8,187 nucleotides of DNA from Peptococcaceae bacterium (GCA_031264885.1 JAISDM010000101.1:1-8187), one strand, 5' to 3'; positions 1 through 6,539 are shown, counted from the stretch's first letter. Notes: generated by a model not told the origin, from the letters alone. Made by a program: numbers and translations.

Positions 1-1058
1 CGCAGCAGTTCCTCCTGATCGGCGTGAATCGCGTAGCGGATATTTATATTTTGTACCAGCGTCCCTTGCGCAAACCGGACATACCCGCCCACATGGGTCG
101 TGCTGGTATTGATGTCGTCGGTGAAAGCGATGTTCAATCCCGCGCCGCCGGTATCCGCCAGCGCCGCCGCCAGGAAGGCCACGGCCCGGGCGGCTTCCCC
201 GGTCAGCAGCTTCGCTCCGGCGACCGCGCCGGCCAGCTTGCCGATGGCGTTGACGCTGTTCCGGGGGTACGCGGCGTGTCCCGCCACGCCCTTGGCCGTG
301 ATCCGCGCGCCGCCGTCCGCCGCTTCCGTCTCCACGTCATATCCGGCCAATTTGGCCTGAATATCCCGCGCGTCCCCTTTGACGACGATCCAGGCGCTGT
401 CGGGCACCGAGTTGGACGCGACGCCCCCGTGGAACGCCAGCACCTGATCCGTCCCGATGTCCGCGGAGAGATCGACTGTGAGCAATCCCTTTTCGCCGTA
501 ACATACGGGGAACGAACTGTCACACACCAAAGTGAACGCGGGCAAATTCCCGTGTGTCTCGGTGTAGTGAACCACATCCGTCATGCCGGATTCCTCATCC
601 GCGCCCCAAATCACGCGGACGGAGTGATTGAGTTCCACACCCAAACCGTCCAGCAGCCGCAGAACGTACAGAGCCGCCACCGCCGGCCCCTTATTGTCCT
701 GAGAGCCGCGGCCCAGAATGTATCCGTTCTCCTCCCGCGCGTCATAGGGGTCGAACCGCCAGCCCTCACCCTCGGGAACCACGTCAATATGGCCCAGAAT
801 GGCCAATTCCTGTTCCCGTTTGCCCTTCCGCAAGAAACTGACGGTATAATAGCCGTCGTTTTCCGTCTCGTAGCCATAGCCCCGTCCGATGGCGGCCGCC
901 TCGTCCACCGCCCGGCCCAAACCGGCGCCATAAGGCAAACCCGGCAAGGCGTCCTCTTTCACACTTTTGATGTTGACCATCCGGATGATGTCGCGCGCCA
1001 ACGCGCCGCGGTGCGCGGCGAGCCAGCCGTCGATTTTTTGATCCAAAACTTTATCCAT
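1..1058 (-). CDS. M20 family metallodipeptidase (PepV/Sapep type), C-terminus cut by the window edge
   Basis: Read on the minus strand from ATG at 1058, the frame stays open to position 1, giving 352 residues. The family is a cytoplasmic zinc dipeptidase that hydrolyses short peptides. Visible motifs are GHIDVVP (residues 89-95, metal ligand H90 with D92), GRGSQDNKGP (116-125, bridging D121), the catalytic acid pair in GADEESGM (152-159, E155/E156) and CDSSFPV (179-185, probable ligand D180). The next section, from about 190 to 350, matches the lid domain position. PepV proteins are about 470 residues, so roughly the last 115, including the final histidine ligand, lie outside. The start is fixed by GGAGGTG (1065-1071) six bases upstream. 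The gene is divergent from coaB. Family assignment is firm; pepV-like substrate range is inference. Confidence 0.93.
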   Translation of the reverse strand, partial: MDKVLDQKIDGWLAAHRGALARDIIRMVNIKSVKEDALPGLPYGAGLGRAVDEAAAIGRGYGYETENDGYYTVSFLRKGKREQELAILGHIDVVPEGEGWRFDPYDAREENGYILGRGSQDNKGPAVAALYVLRLLDGLGVELNHSVRVIWGADEESGMTDVVHYTETHGNLPAFTLVCDSSFPVCYGEKGLLTVDLSADIGTDQVLAFHGGVASNSVPDSAWIVVKGDARDIQAKLAGYDVETEAADGGARITAKGVAGHAAYPRNSVNAIGKLAGAVAGAKLLTGEAARAVAFLAAALADTGGAGLNIAFTDDINTSTTHVGGYVRFAQGTLVQNINIRYAIHADQEELL

Positions 1059-1141
1059 AGCAAACACCTCCAGTCATATTTTCGATTCATGTTTCCGGCC
1101 CGCAACCGCGGTTTGGCATTTCACCCGTCATTCACGGCGCC

Positions 1142-1378
1142 GTAGGGGCGGCATCCTGCCGCCCGGGACTGTTGGGAAACGCGCCCGAATGATTGCCGGG
1201 CTTGTCTGTCCCCTGTCATTCCGGGCTTGTCCCGGAGTCCAAAAATGATAAACCAAGGAACCTGGATTCCGGCATAAAGCCGGAATGACAAGATACAACC
1301 CGGAATGATGCGGAACGGATACATCCTATTTTGAAAACGCGCGTCTGTCAAGGACGGGCGGCAGAATGCCGCCCCTAC
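1142..1378. repeat. Outer inverted repeat of a MITE-like extragenic element (237 bp)
   Basis: A 23-bp arm at 1142-1164 (begins GTAGGGGCGGCATCCTG) is repeated inverted at 1356-1378 with one mismatch. Each arm is itself a small palindrome (GGGCGGCA...TGCCGCCC). The interior carries no reading frame with a ribosome site or recognisable protein. The layout of terminal inverted repeats around a short non-coding core resembles a miniature inverted-repeat element or a composite of REP-like palindromes. An 11-bp direct repeat, GTCATTCACGG, lies just outside each arm (1127-1137 and 1385-1395), 4 and 6 bp away. Whether that is a target duplication or a further repeat unit is unclear. Confidence 0.75.
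1214..1290. repeat. Inner inverted repeat nested inside the outer element
   Basis: A 28-bp arm at 1214-1241 (begins TGTCATTCCGGGCTTG) pairs with the inverted arm at 1263-1290 (ends AAGCCGGAATGACA), with 23 of 28 positions matching. Each arm can also fold alone, for example ATTCCGGC with GCCGGAAT at 1267-1287. A degenerate further copy in direct orientation lies at 1384-1410, and GTCATTC or its complement occurs at 1127, 1215, 1283 and 1385. This looks like a cluster of dispersed palindromic units rather than a gene. Confidence 0.65.
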
Positions 1379-1418
1379 AAACATGTCATTCACGGGCCCG
1401 CCGGGACCCAACAAAAAT

Positions 1419-1447
1419 TTTATCTTCCGCGCAAAGCGTGATATAAT
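1419..1447 (+). promoter_or_regulatory. Probable extended -10 promoter for coaB-coaC
   Basis: A perfect TATAAT (1442-1447) is preceded by TGA (1439-1441), the extended -10 pattern. A weak -35 (TTTATC, 1419-1424, three of six matches) sits 17 bp upstream. Transcription would begin near 1454 and give a leader of roughly 158 nt before the coaB start. No other good promoter was seen closer to coaB; TTGCCA at 1569-1574 lacks a convincing -10. Confidence 0.55.
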
Positions 1448-1469
1448 GTTTTTAATCAGCTTTTATCAA

Positions 1470-1488
1470 AAACTGCGGTTCGCAGTTT
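1470..1488 (+). other. Small hairpin in the coaB leader
   Basis: AAACTGCG (1470-1477) and CGCAGTTT (1481-1488) are perfect inverted repeats with a 3-nt loop. It lies just downstream of the predicted start of transcription. It is not followed by a T-run, so it is not a terminator by itself. It may stabilise the leader or be an unrelated palindrome. Confidence 0.5.
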
Positions 1489-1509
1489 AGAATTTTGAAT
1501 GCGCCATAT

Positions 1510-1570
1510 CCCGGTGAAGGAGGAGATGGAGACGTAAGGGACACATCTCCTCCCTCACCGGGGGGTTTTT
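1510..1570 (+). terminator. Strong intrinsic terminator-like hairpin upstream of coaB
   Basis: A 19-bp stem pairs 1510-1528 (CCCGGTGAAGG...) with 1544-1562 (...CCTCACCGGG) with one A-C mismatch, a 15-nt loop, and then GGG and TTTTT (1566-1570). This has the form of a Rho-independent terminator on the plus strand. No plus-strand gene lies upstream within the window, so it would act inside the coaB leader if the promoter at 1442 is used, or stop stray transcription from further left. No competing antiterminator pairing was found in the leader. It could also be a mobile palindromic repeat. Confidence 0.6.
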
Positions 1571-1611
1571 GCCAAACTACGAATTGAAAATCAAATAAAG
1601 AAGGAATCCTT

Positions 1612-2394
1612 ATGCAAATCTTGATTACCGCGGGCGGCACCCGCGAACCCATCGACGGGGTAAGAACCATCACCAATACCTCCACCGGGCGGCTGGGCGC
1701 CTTGATCGCGGAAGCGTTCGCGGCCCGTGATTCCGTGACAGAGATCCATTACCTGTGCGGCCCTTCCGCGGCTGTCCCCCGGTCCGGCAAGGCCCGGATC
1801 ATACCCGCCGCCGATGTGGCCGGCCTCGAAGCCGCCGTCCGGAACATTCTGGGACATCATCGAATAGACGCCGTCGTTCACTGTATGGCAGTCAGCGATT
1901 ACCGCGTAAGACGGGTAACCTCCGCCGCCATGATGGCGGACGCCTTCGTGAACCGCCCGGAAGAAACGTCCCAGCCCGCCGGCCGCGCGGAAGCGGAATC
2001 ACTGATGGTCTCGCTGCTGGATGAAGCGGCGCCCGTCGCTGCCGGCGGCGGCAAAATCAGCTCCCAAATCGACCGCATGGTTCTCGTTATGGAACGAACG
2101 CCCAAGATCATATCGCTTTTTCGGGAACTGTCGCCCCGGTCCGTCTTGGTAGGGTTCAAGCTTCTGGACCACGCCGGCCATGAGGATTTGATGGACGCCG
2201 CCCACGAACTGATGAAGAAAGCCCAATGCGACTTTGTGCTGGCCAACGACCTGCGGGACATAACCGGCCAGAGCCATGTGGGATACTTGGTCGGGGCCGG
2301 CAAAAGCGTCCGGCGCCTGAATACTAAGGAAGAGATCGCGGAAGCCATCGCCGAAGCGGTATTGGAACAAAGAAACGGAGGCGGTTCGCAATGA
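1612..2394 (+). CDS. coaB: Phosphopantothenate--cysteine ligase, stand-alone CoaB
   Basis: The 260-residue protein joins 4'-phosphopantothenate to cysteine using a nucleotide triphosphate, the third step of coenzyme A synthesis in the cytoplasm. The N-terminal nucleotide-binding loop AGGTREPIDGVRTITN (7-22) is followed by STG (24-26), the core VVHCMAVSDY (88-97), a KISS segment (148-151), TPKII (163-167), GFKLLD (181-186) and ANDL (211-214). In most bacteria this domain is fused behind CoaC; here it is a separate protein, as in streptococci and enterococci, with the longer linker (about 105-147) before KISS. The ATG follows AGAAGGA with 7-8 nt spacing. The TGA stop overlaps the coaC ATG, indicating translational coupling. 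Assignment is firm; nucleotide preference cannot be read from sequence. Confidence 0.93.
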   Translation: MQILITAGGTREPIDGVRTITNTSTGRLGALIAEAFAARDSVTEIHYLCGPSAAVPRSGKARIIPAADVAGLEAAVRNILGHHRIDAVVHCMAVSDYRVRRVTSAAMMADAFVNRPEETSQPAGRAEAESLMVSLLDEAAPVAAGGGKISSQIDRMVLVMERTPKIISLFRELSPRSVLVGFKLLDHAGHEDLMDAAHELMKKAQCDFVLANDLRDITGQSHVGYLVGAGKSVRRLNTKEEIAEAIAEAVLEQRNGGGSQ

Positions 2395-2969
2395 AAGAGG
2401 TTCTCCTGGGGGTCACAGGCAGCATCGCCGCTTACAAGGCCGCCGACATCGCCAATATGCTGACCAAGAAGCAAATCAGCGTCCACACCGTCATGACCCG
2501 CGCCGGAACCCGGTTCATCACCCCGCTGACCTTCCAGACTCTGACCAAAAACCGGGTCTACACCGATCTGTTTGACGAGATCTTTTATGAGGACGTCCGT
2601 CACATTTCCCTGGCAAAAAGGACGCATTGCTGCGTGATTGCCCCCGCCACAGCCAACATCATCGGCAAGCTGGCTTCCGGCGTCGCCGACGATATGCTGA
2701 CCACCGTGGTCATGGCCATGCGGAACAAACCCATCCTCATTTGCCCCGCCATGAACACAGCTATGTACGAAAACCCCGTCACCCAAGGCAATATCCAAAA
2801 ACTGCGGGGTTTCGGCTTTCAATTCGTGGAACCCAAAGAATCCCTCCTTGCCTGCGGAGATTTGGGGAAAGGCGCGCTGGCGGACGCGGACGTTATCGTG
2901 GCGGCAGTCGGCGAGGCGCTGGAGAAATCAGAAGCGGCGTCTGAAGCGTCTGGCGCTTCGGCGGATTAA
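2391..2969 (+). CDS. coaC: Phosphopantothenoylcysteine decarboxylase, stand-alone CoaC
   Basis: This 192-residue flavoprotein decarboxylates 4'-phosphopantothenoylcysteine to 4'-phosphopantetheine, directly after CoaB. The HFCD-family signs are the FMN-binding GVTGSIAAYKA start (7-17), the active-site histidine H71 in HISLAKR, APATANIIGKLASGVADDML (84-103), the substrate-clamp motif PAMNTAMY (119-126) and ACGDLGKGA (154-162) with the catalytic C155. The ATG overlaps the coaB stop as ATGA; GGAGG (2377-2381) lies 9 nt upstream, still inside coaB. Residues after about 180 form a Ser/Ala/Glu-rich tail with no visible role, and its DNA contains a small GAAGCG/CGCTTC hairpin (2943-2959). Nothing key is missing, so it should be active. 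Confidence 0.94.
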   Translation: MKEVLLGVTGSIAAYKAADIANMLTKKQISVHTVMTRAGTRFITPLTFQTLTKNRVYTDLFDEIFYEDVRHISLAKRTHCCVIAPATANIIGKLASGVADDMLTTVVMAMRNKPILICPAMNTAMYENPVTQGNIQKLRGFGFQFVEPKESLLACGDLGKGALADADVIVAAVGEALEKSEAASEASGASAD

Positions 2970-2983
2970 CAAATCTTCGATCA

Positions 2984-3024
2984 GTAAAATTAGGGACTCG
3001 GGGAACAGACGCGCACAATTTTAC
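2984..3024. terminator. Possible weak bidirectional terminator between convergent genes
   Basis: GTAAAATT (2984-2991) and AATTTTAC (3017-3024) are perfect 8-bp inverted repeats separated by 25 nt, in the 68-bp gap between the coaC stop and the ABC ATPase stop. The AT-rich stem and lack of a long T-run make it a poor terminator. Position is the main support. Confidence 0.25.
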
Positions 3025-3037
3025 CGGCCGCGAATCT

Positions 3038-3619
3038 TTAGCGCCGCCCCATCAGAAACAGGTGTCCTTCCATCAGCGCCACTTCCTCCGGATCGTGGGT
3101 CACCATCAGCACCGTCTGGCCTTTCGCGCGGTCCTTGATATAACCGGCGGTCTGTTGTTTGCTCTGCGCGTCCAGCCCCTGGAAGGGCTCGTCCAAGAAA
3201 TATACATTGGCCCGGGATAATATTGCCCGGGCAATAACCACCCGCCGCCTCATGCCGCCGGAAAGCTGGGACGCCGGCTTGTACAGGCTGTCCCCCAGGC
3301 CCAATGCCTCCAGATCCGCGACAATCTCCCTCCGCCCGATCCCTTTGGCGGCGGCAAAGCGGACATTGGCGACGGCGTTAAAACTCTCCAGCACGCGGTC
3401 TTCCTGAAAGACCGCGCTTATTTTTTTCCCTTCCATGCCTTCGATGCTGCCGCTGTCGGCAGGAGTCAGCCCCATCATGATACGGAACAACGTGGTTTTG
3501 CCCAGACCGGAATCCCCCATCAGACACGTCGTCTGCCCGAAGGCAAAACGGACGCTGAAATCCTCCAGCACCCTCTGTTCGCCATACGCTTTATTGAGCC
3601 CGGTAATCACAATGTCCAT
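3038..3619 (-). CDS. ABC importer ATPase (nitrate/sulfonate/thiamine-precursor type), short form
   Basis: The 193-residue protein is the cytoplasmic energy-coupling subunit. It shows Walker A GDSGLGKTT (35-43), Q-loop Q72 in VFQED, the ABC signature LSGGM (119-123), Walker B with the catalytic glutamate in YFLDEPFQGLD (140-150, E144), a D-loop and the switch histidine in THDPEE (174-179, H175). All ATPase motifs are present. It is about 50 residues shorter than SsuB/TauB/ThiZ-like ATPases, ending soon after the H-loop strand, so the usual C-terminal helices are missing. Its ATG shares one base with the permease stop (TAATG), so it depends on permease translation. It is the last gene of the lipoprotein-permease-ATPase operon. 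Substrate unknown. Confidence 0.92.
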   Translation of the reverse strand: MDIVITGLNKAYGEQRVLEDFSVRFAFGQTTCLMGDSGLGKTTLFRIMMGLTPADSGSIEGMEGKKISAVFQEDRVLESFNAVANVRFAAAKGIGRREIVADLEALGLGDSLYKPASQLSGGMRRRVVIARAILSRANVYFLDEPFQGLDAQSKQQTAGYIKDRAKGQTVLMVTHDPEEVALMEGHLFLMGRR

Positions 3620-4515
3620 TATATCCGCTCCAATCGGCGATAAAAGAGCTTCAGCAGCCCGATAAACGCCTTCTCAAAGGCCACGCTGACGCCCACGATG
3701 ACCAGCGTCCAGGCGAACAAGCCCGTCGAGTCCAGATACACCTTGGCCTCATACAGCTGCTCCCCGACGGATCCCCTCGGGATACCGATGACCTCGGCAG
3801 CGACGCCGGACTTCCAGGCCATGCCGATGGATACGCTGCACGCGGCCAGAATATAAGGCTTCAGCTGCGGCAAGTAGATATACACAAACCGCTTGCCCCA
3901 GCCTGTCCGAAAGACCTCCGCCATCTCCAGCAAATCCTTATCCGTGGACCGGATTCCCTGCAAAAAATTGGTGTACACAATGGGAAGCACAATTAAATAC
4001 GAAACAAATACGGACAAACGTTCCGCGTTGAGAAAAATCAGGCAAAGGATAATAAAAGAGGCCACCGGCGTGGATTTGATCACCGTCATATACGGCCACA
4101 GCAAGATTTCCGCCAGACGAAAGCGGCCCGCGGCGGCGGCCAGTAAAGCCCCGGTCAAAAGCGCGCAGAAAAACCCCGTCAATATACGCGCGAATGAATA
4201 GGCCACCGTCAGCCAAAAGCGGCCCTCCAGCAGCATACCCGCCAAATGGCGCACGACCCTGTGCGGCGGCGCCAGCAAGATATCATAGCCCAAAATCCCG
4301 GCGCCCACCTGCCAAAGCGCCAGCGCCAGGAGAACGGAACCCGCCTTCCAAAGCAAACCGCCGCCCGGCCGGGAACCGTCCCCTGGAGCCGACGCCGGCG
4401 GCGCCGCGACCGCTTTGCGGTCACGGATGTCCTGACGGCGCCGGTTTTTGTCACCGCTGGTAATAGAACGCGTCGTCAGGGAGCGCCCCTCCCACCGACC
4501 GGGGGTTTTGCTCAT
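3619..4515 (-). CDS. ABC importer permease (SsuC/TauC-like, BPD_transp_1)
   Basis: The 298-residue inner-membrane subunit has about six hydrophobic segments, near 55-76, 106-128, 145-163, 167-186, 221-243 and 265-290. The cytoplasmic EAA loop that docks on the ATPase is EMAEVFRTGWGKRF (197-210) followed by YLPQL. MAWKSGVAAEVIG (232-244) is typical of the sulfonate/nitrate permeases. The first 53 residues are an unusually long, basic, hydrophilic tail. The ATG at 4515 is supported by TTGGAGG (4521-4527 region) 7 nt upstream, and no better in-frame start exists downstream, so the gene begins 65 nt inside the lipoprotein gene. Only one permease is present, so it should act as a homodimer. Confidence 0.9.
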   Translation of the reverse strand: MSKTPGRWEGRSLTTRSITSGDKNRRRQDIRDRKAVAAPPASAPGDGSRPGGGLLWKAGSVLLALALWQVGAGILGYDILLAPPHRVVRHLAGMLLEGRFWLTVAYSFARILTGFFCALLTGALLAAAAGRFRLAEILLWPYMTVIKSTPVASFIILCLIFLNAERLSVFVSYLIVLPIVYTNFLQGIRSTDKDLLEMAEVFRTGWGKRFVYIYLPQLKPYILAACSVSIGMAWKSGVAAEVIGIPRGSVGEQLYEAKVYLDSTGLFAWTLVIVGVSVAFEKAFIGLLKLFYRRLERI

Positions 4516-5515
4516 AAAGCGCCTCCAAATATCCTTTCACGGCCCGCTTCATTTCATCGCCTTCCAGGCAGACGATGTTGCAGTAAGGGATGGCCTTCGC
4601 CGCCACGTTCGCGTTGATGATGTCATATTTCTCCACCCACTGAGCGCTCTCCTCCACATGGGCGTTGATGTAATCCGTCGAACCCTTGTAATCATCCAGA
4701 AACCGGCGAACCGCCTCGGGGCGCTCCTCAGCGAATTCCGTTCTGACCACCGCCACGCCGGTGACCAGCGTGCCGGCGTTCCCCAGCTTGCCCCATTCCT
4801 CGGTCAAATCCAGCGCGATCCTCAAATCCGGCAGGCTGCTCTGAGCGACCGTCACGAAAGGCTGCGGCAGCAAACCGATTCCGCCGCTCTGTCCCAATTG
4901 AGCCACCACCTCCGTGGGCTCGGTCTTCCATTCAATCGTCAGATCCGTTTCCGGGTCCAGCCCATTGGCCTGGAGAATGTACTTAAACGTAAATTCCGGA
5001 ACCGCGTCCTTGCCTGTGGCATAAACGGTTTTGCCCTTCAGATCGGCCGCGGAACGAACGCTCTCCCCTGTTTCTATAATGTACAACACGCCCAGCGTAT
5101 TCACGGCCAGCACCTTCAGTTTGCCCTGGGTGTTGTTGTATAAAACCGCCGCCAAATTGACCGGGACCGCCGCGATGTCCAATTCCCCCTGTACCAGCTT
5201 GGGGTTCAGCCCATCCGCGGAAGGCGCCATAGTAAACTCATAATCATTCAGCGCCGTCCCCTGCTCCGCCGACTCCAGCAGCTGAACCAATCCCATGGCC
5301 GTAGGCCCCTTCAAGCCGCCCAGGCGCACCGTCTCCTTGGGCTCCGGCTGTCCCGCCGGGGCCGTCTGTTCCTCAGAAGTTCCGGATTCGGCGGACGCGC
5401 CTGGATTCGAAGGCTCCGCGTCCGCGCTGCCGCCGTTTCCACACCCGACCGGCCCGGCGCAGAGAACCGCAGTCAACACCCAAACCAACGCAAATGAAAA
5501 AAATCTCTTCACCAC
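4451..5515 (-). CDS. ABC importer substrate-binding lipoprotein (NMT1/SsuA-like)
   Basis: The protein would be 354 residues from GTG at 5515. AGGAGG (5522-5527) lies 6 nt upstream; a second GTG follows at once (5512), and the frame is open upstream to another GTG (5554) that has no ribosome site. The N-terminus is a lipoprotein signal: basic VKR, a hydrophobic stretch FFSFALVWVLTAVLCAG, then PVGC with lipid-bearing C25, although proline at -3 is not the usual lipobox residue. A Gly/Ser/Ala/Glu/Pro linker (26-60) precedes a two-lobed periplasmic-binding fold starting RLGGLKGPTAMGLVQLL. LVQGELDIAAVPVNLAAVLY and GVLYIIETG are characteristic of a Clostridia family of NMT1/THI5-like binding proteins. 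Candidate ligands include sulfonates or pyrimidine-like compounds, but nothing in the sequence decides. Confidence 0.88.
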   Translation of the reverse strand: MVKRFFSFALVWVLTAVLCAGPVGCGNGGSADAEPSNPGASAESGTSEEQTAPAGQPEPKETVRLGGLKGPTAMGLVQLLESAEQGTALNDYEFTMAPSADGLNPKLVQGELDIAAVPVNLAAVLYNNTQGKLKVLAVNTLGVLYIIETGESVRSAADLKGKTVYATGKDAVPEFTFKYILQANGLDPETDLTIEWKTEPTEVVAQLGQSGGIGLLPQPFVTVAQSSLPDLRIALDLTEEWGKLGNAGTLVTGVAVVRTEFAEERPEAVRRFLDDYKGSTDYINAHVEESAQWVEKYDIINANVAAKAIPYCNIVCLEGDEMKRAVKGYLEALYEQNPRSVGGALPDDAFYYQR

Positions 5516-5534
5516 ATATTTCCTCCTTTTCCAC

Positions 5535-5573
5535 GACGCCTCACTGCGATTCACAGCTTGGAAATCAGGCGTC
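5535..5573 (-). promoter_or_regulatory. Leader hairpin just upstream of the lipoprotein ribosome site
   Basis: GACGCCT (5535-5541) and AGGCGTC (5567-5573) are perfect 7-bp inverted repeats with a 25-nt loop. On the minus strand the stem ends 7 nt before AGGAGG of the substrate-binding gene, so it could affect access to that site. On the plus strand it is followed by TTTT (5574-5577) and would be a weak terminator, but no plus-strand gene precedes it. No known riboswitch was recognised. Confidence 0.35.
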
Positions 5574-5580
5574 TTTTATT

Positions 5581-5757
5581 CCCCTCCTGGGCATCGATCC
5601 CGACCGCGTCCAGTGGACGAGGAAGGGAGGGTGAGATGGGGCAGGCACGTGGCGAAGGCAAGCGGCGCCTGCCGCGCAGACTGAGCCCGTGTCCTAACCC
5701 GGAGGGGTGGCGCGTAGCGACGGGGTGGTTCCTTCGTTGCGCCACCACCCCGTCAAG
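5581..5757. repeat. GC-rich extragenic palindromic repeat region
   Basis: The 260-bp gap between the NYN gene and the ABC operon contains CCCCTCCTGGG (5581-5591) and its near-inverse CCCGGAGGGG (5698-5707), a perfect 11-bp stem GACGGGGTGGT/ACCACCCCGTC (5719-5729 with 5744-5754, 14-nt loop), and a small CGTCC-AGT-GGACG hairpin (5607-5619). The combination of GGAGGGGTGGCGCG and GACGGGGTGGTT resembles extragenic repeats commonly seen in gut Clostridia (from memory, not searched). No coding potential and no convincing promoter were seen here. Confidence 0.5.
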
Positions 5758-5775
5758 CGCAGTCTCCACGCCGCC

Positions 5776-6489
5776 TCACCCGTTCGCTTTGATTCTCACA
5801 TAATTATGCTTGACCCCGGGTTTATCGCTTTCCCTCTCGTCGATCTCATATTTGGCGATGCTCTTGATCAGAGGCGTCAATTTAGGGAACCCGAATAGCC
5901 GAGGATCGAAATCCGGCCGCTTCAGATTCACCTGATTCCCCACAGAACCCAGGAAGGCCCAGCCGTTTTCGTCCGCCACATCCATGATGGAGCCCGTAAT
6001 CAAATCAACGACGTCCCCGGGCACAACGGTCTCAGGCGCGCGCATGGCCTCCTTAATGATCTCTATGTAGACAAACTTATCGCAAGCCACCACGAAAGGA
6101 TTCGGCGTCTTTTTTTCGCCGATGCCCAACACATGCATGCCGGCTTCTCTGAGCCGGGTAGCCAGCCGGGTAAAATCACTGTCGCTGGAAATAATGCAGA
6201 AGCCCTCCACTTGCCCCGTATAGAGAATATCCATCGCGTCGATGATCATCGCCGAATCCGTGGCGTTTTTGCCTGTAGTATAGCTGTACTGCTGAATCGG
6301 CGTGATGGCGTGTTCAAGCAGCACTTCCTTCCATCCGTTCATCCCCGACCGGGTCCAGTCGCCGTAGATCCTCCGTATGGTGGCGGAGCCGTACTTTGTA
6401 ATTTCCTCCATAATGGCGCGGATATTGGCGCTGGATACATTATCCGCGTCAATGAGCACCGCCAGGCGGATGTTATCATTCTTTCCCAA
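5776..6489 (-). CDS. NYN (PIN-like) putative RNase with C-terminal OST-HTH/LOTUS domain
   Basis: The 237-residue protein starts at TTG (6489), chosen because AAGGAGGT (6496-6503) lies 6 nt upstream; there is no better start upstream. The N-terminal NYN/DUF88 (LabA-like) domain has the acidic metal-site residues of the PIN-like fold: LIDADN (12-17, D14 and D16), KNATDSAMIIDAMD (74-87, D78) and SSDSDF (101-106, D103 and D105). Proteins of this fold cut RNA in a metal-dependent way. Residues about 157-235 match an OST-HTH/LOTUS RNA-binding domain, including GWAFLGSVGNQ and PDFDPRLFGFPKL (192-204). It is cytoplasmic, with no signal or membrane segment. Domains are clear; the RNA target and role are unknown. 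It is followed by a repeat-rich gap and the ABC operon on the same strand, and preceded by the insertion sequence. Confidence 0.9.
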   Translation of the reverse strand: MGKNDNIRLAVLIDADNVSSANIRAIMEEITKYGSATIRRIYGDWTRSGMNGWKEVLLEHAITPIQQYSYTTGKNATDSAMIIDAMDILYTGQVEGFCIISSDSDFTRLATRLREAGMHVLGIGEKKTPNPFVVACDKFVYIEIIKEAMRAPETVVPGDVVDLITGSIMDVADENGWAFLGSVGNQVNLKRPDFDPRLFGFPKLTPLIKSIAKYEIDERESDKPGVKHNYVRIKANG

Positions 6490-6524
6490 AGCGACACCTC
6501 CTTCCCATCTTTCCATCTTCCTGT

Positions 6525-6537
6525 TATGTAGTGCCCC
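6525..6537 (+). repeat. Inverted repeat at the transposase-distal (3') end of the IS
   Basis: TATGTAGTGCCCC here is exactly the reverse complement of 8167-8179. It lies 21 bp from the ribosome site of the NYN gene (6496-6503). Chance agreement of 13 bases at the two positions expected for IS ends is unlikely. Confidence 0.75.
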
Positions 6538-6539
6538 TT

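Noticed and set aside
24..1145. Long plus-strand open frame (373 codons)
   Set aside because: It lies opposite the M20 peptidase, whose motifs are unmistakable on the minus strand. It has no recognisable domain and is the usual antisense artefact of GC-rich coding DNA.
1121..1414. Small open frames within the repeat cluster
   Set aside because: They are made of the palindromic repeats, lack ribosome sites and show no protein family.
1526..1537. Mini-gene ATG GAG ACG TAA inside the coaB leader hairpin
   Set aside because: AGGAGG precedes it by only 2 nt, too close for normal initiation, and it falls within the stem-loop.
1899..2822. 307-codon minus-strand frame opposite coaB-coaC
   Set aside because: The plus-strand enzymes have all family motifs; the antisense frame shows no domain.
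4448..5143. 231-codon plus-strand frame opposite the substrate-binding gene
   Set aside because: Antisense to a clearly coding gene, with no ribosome site or domain.
5516..5554. Upstream start of the substrate-binding protein at 5554
   Set aside because: That codon is GTG without a ribosome site, and the added 13 residues would include the real ribosome site and spoil the signal peptide.
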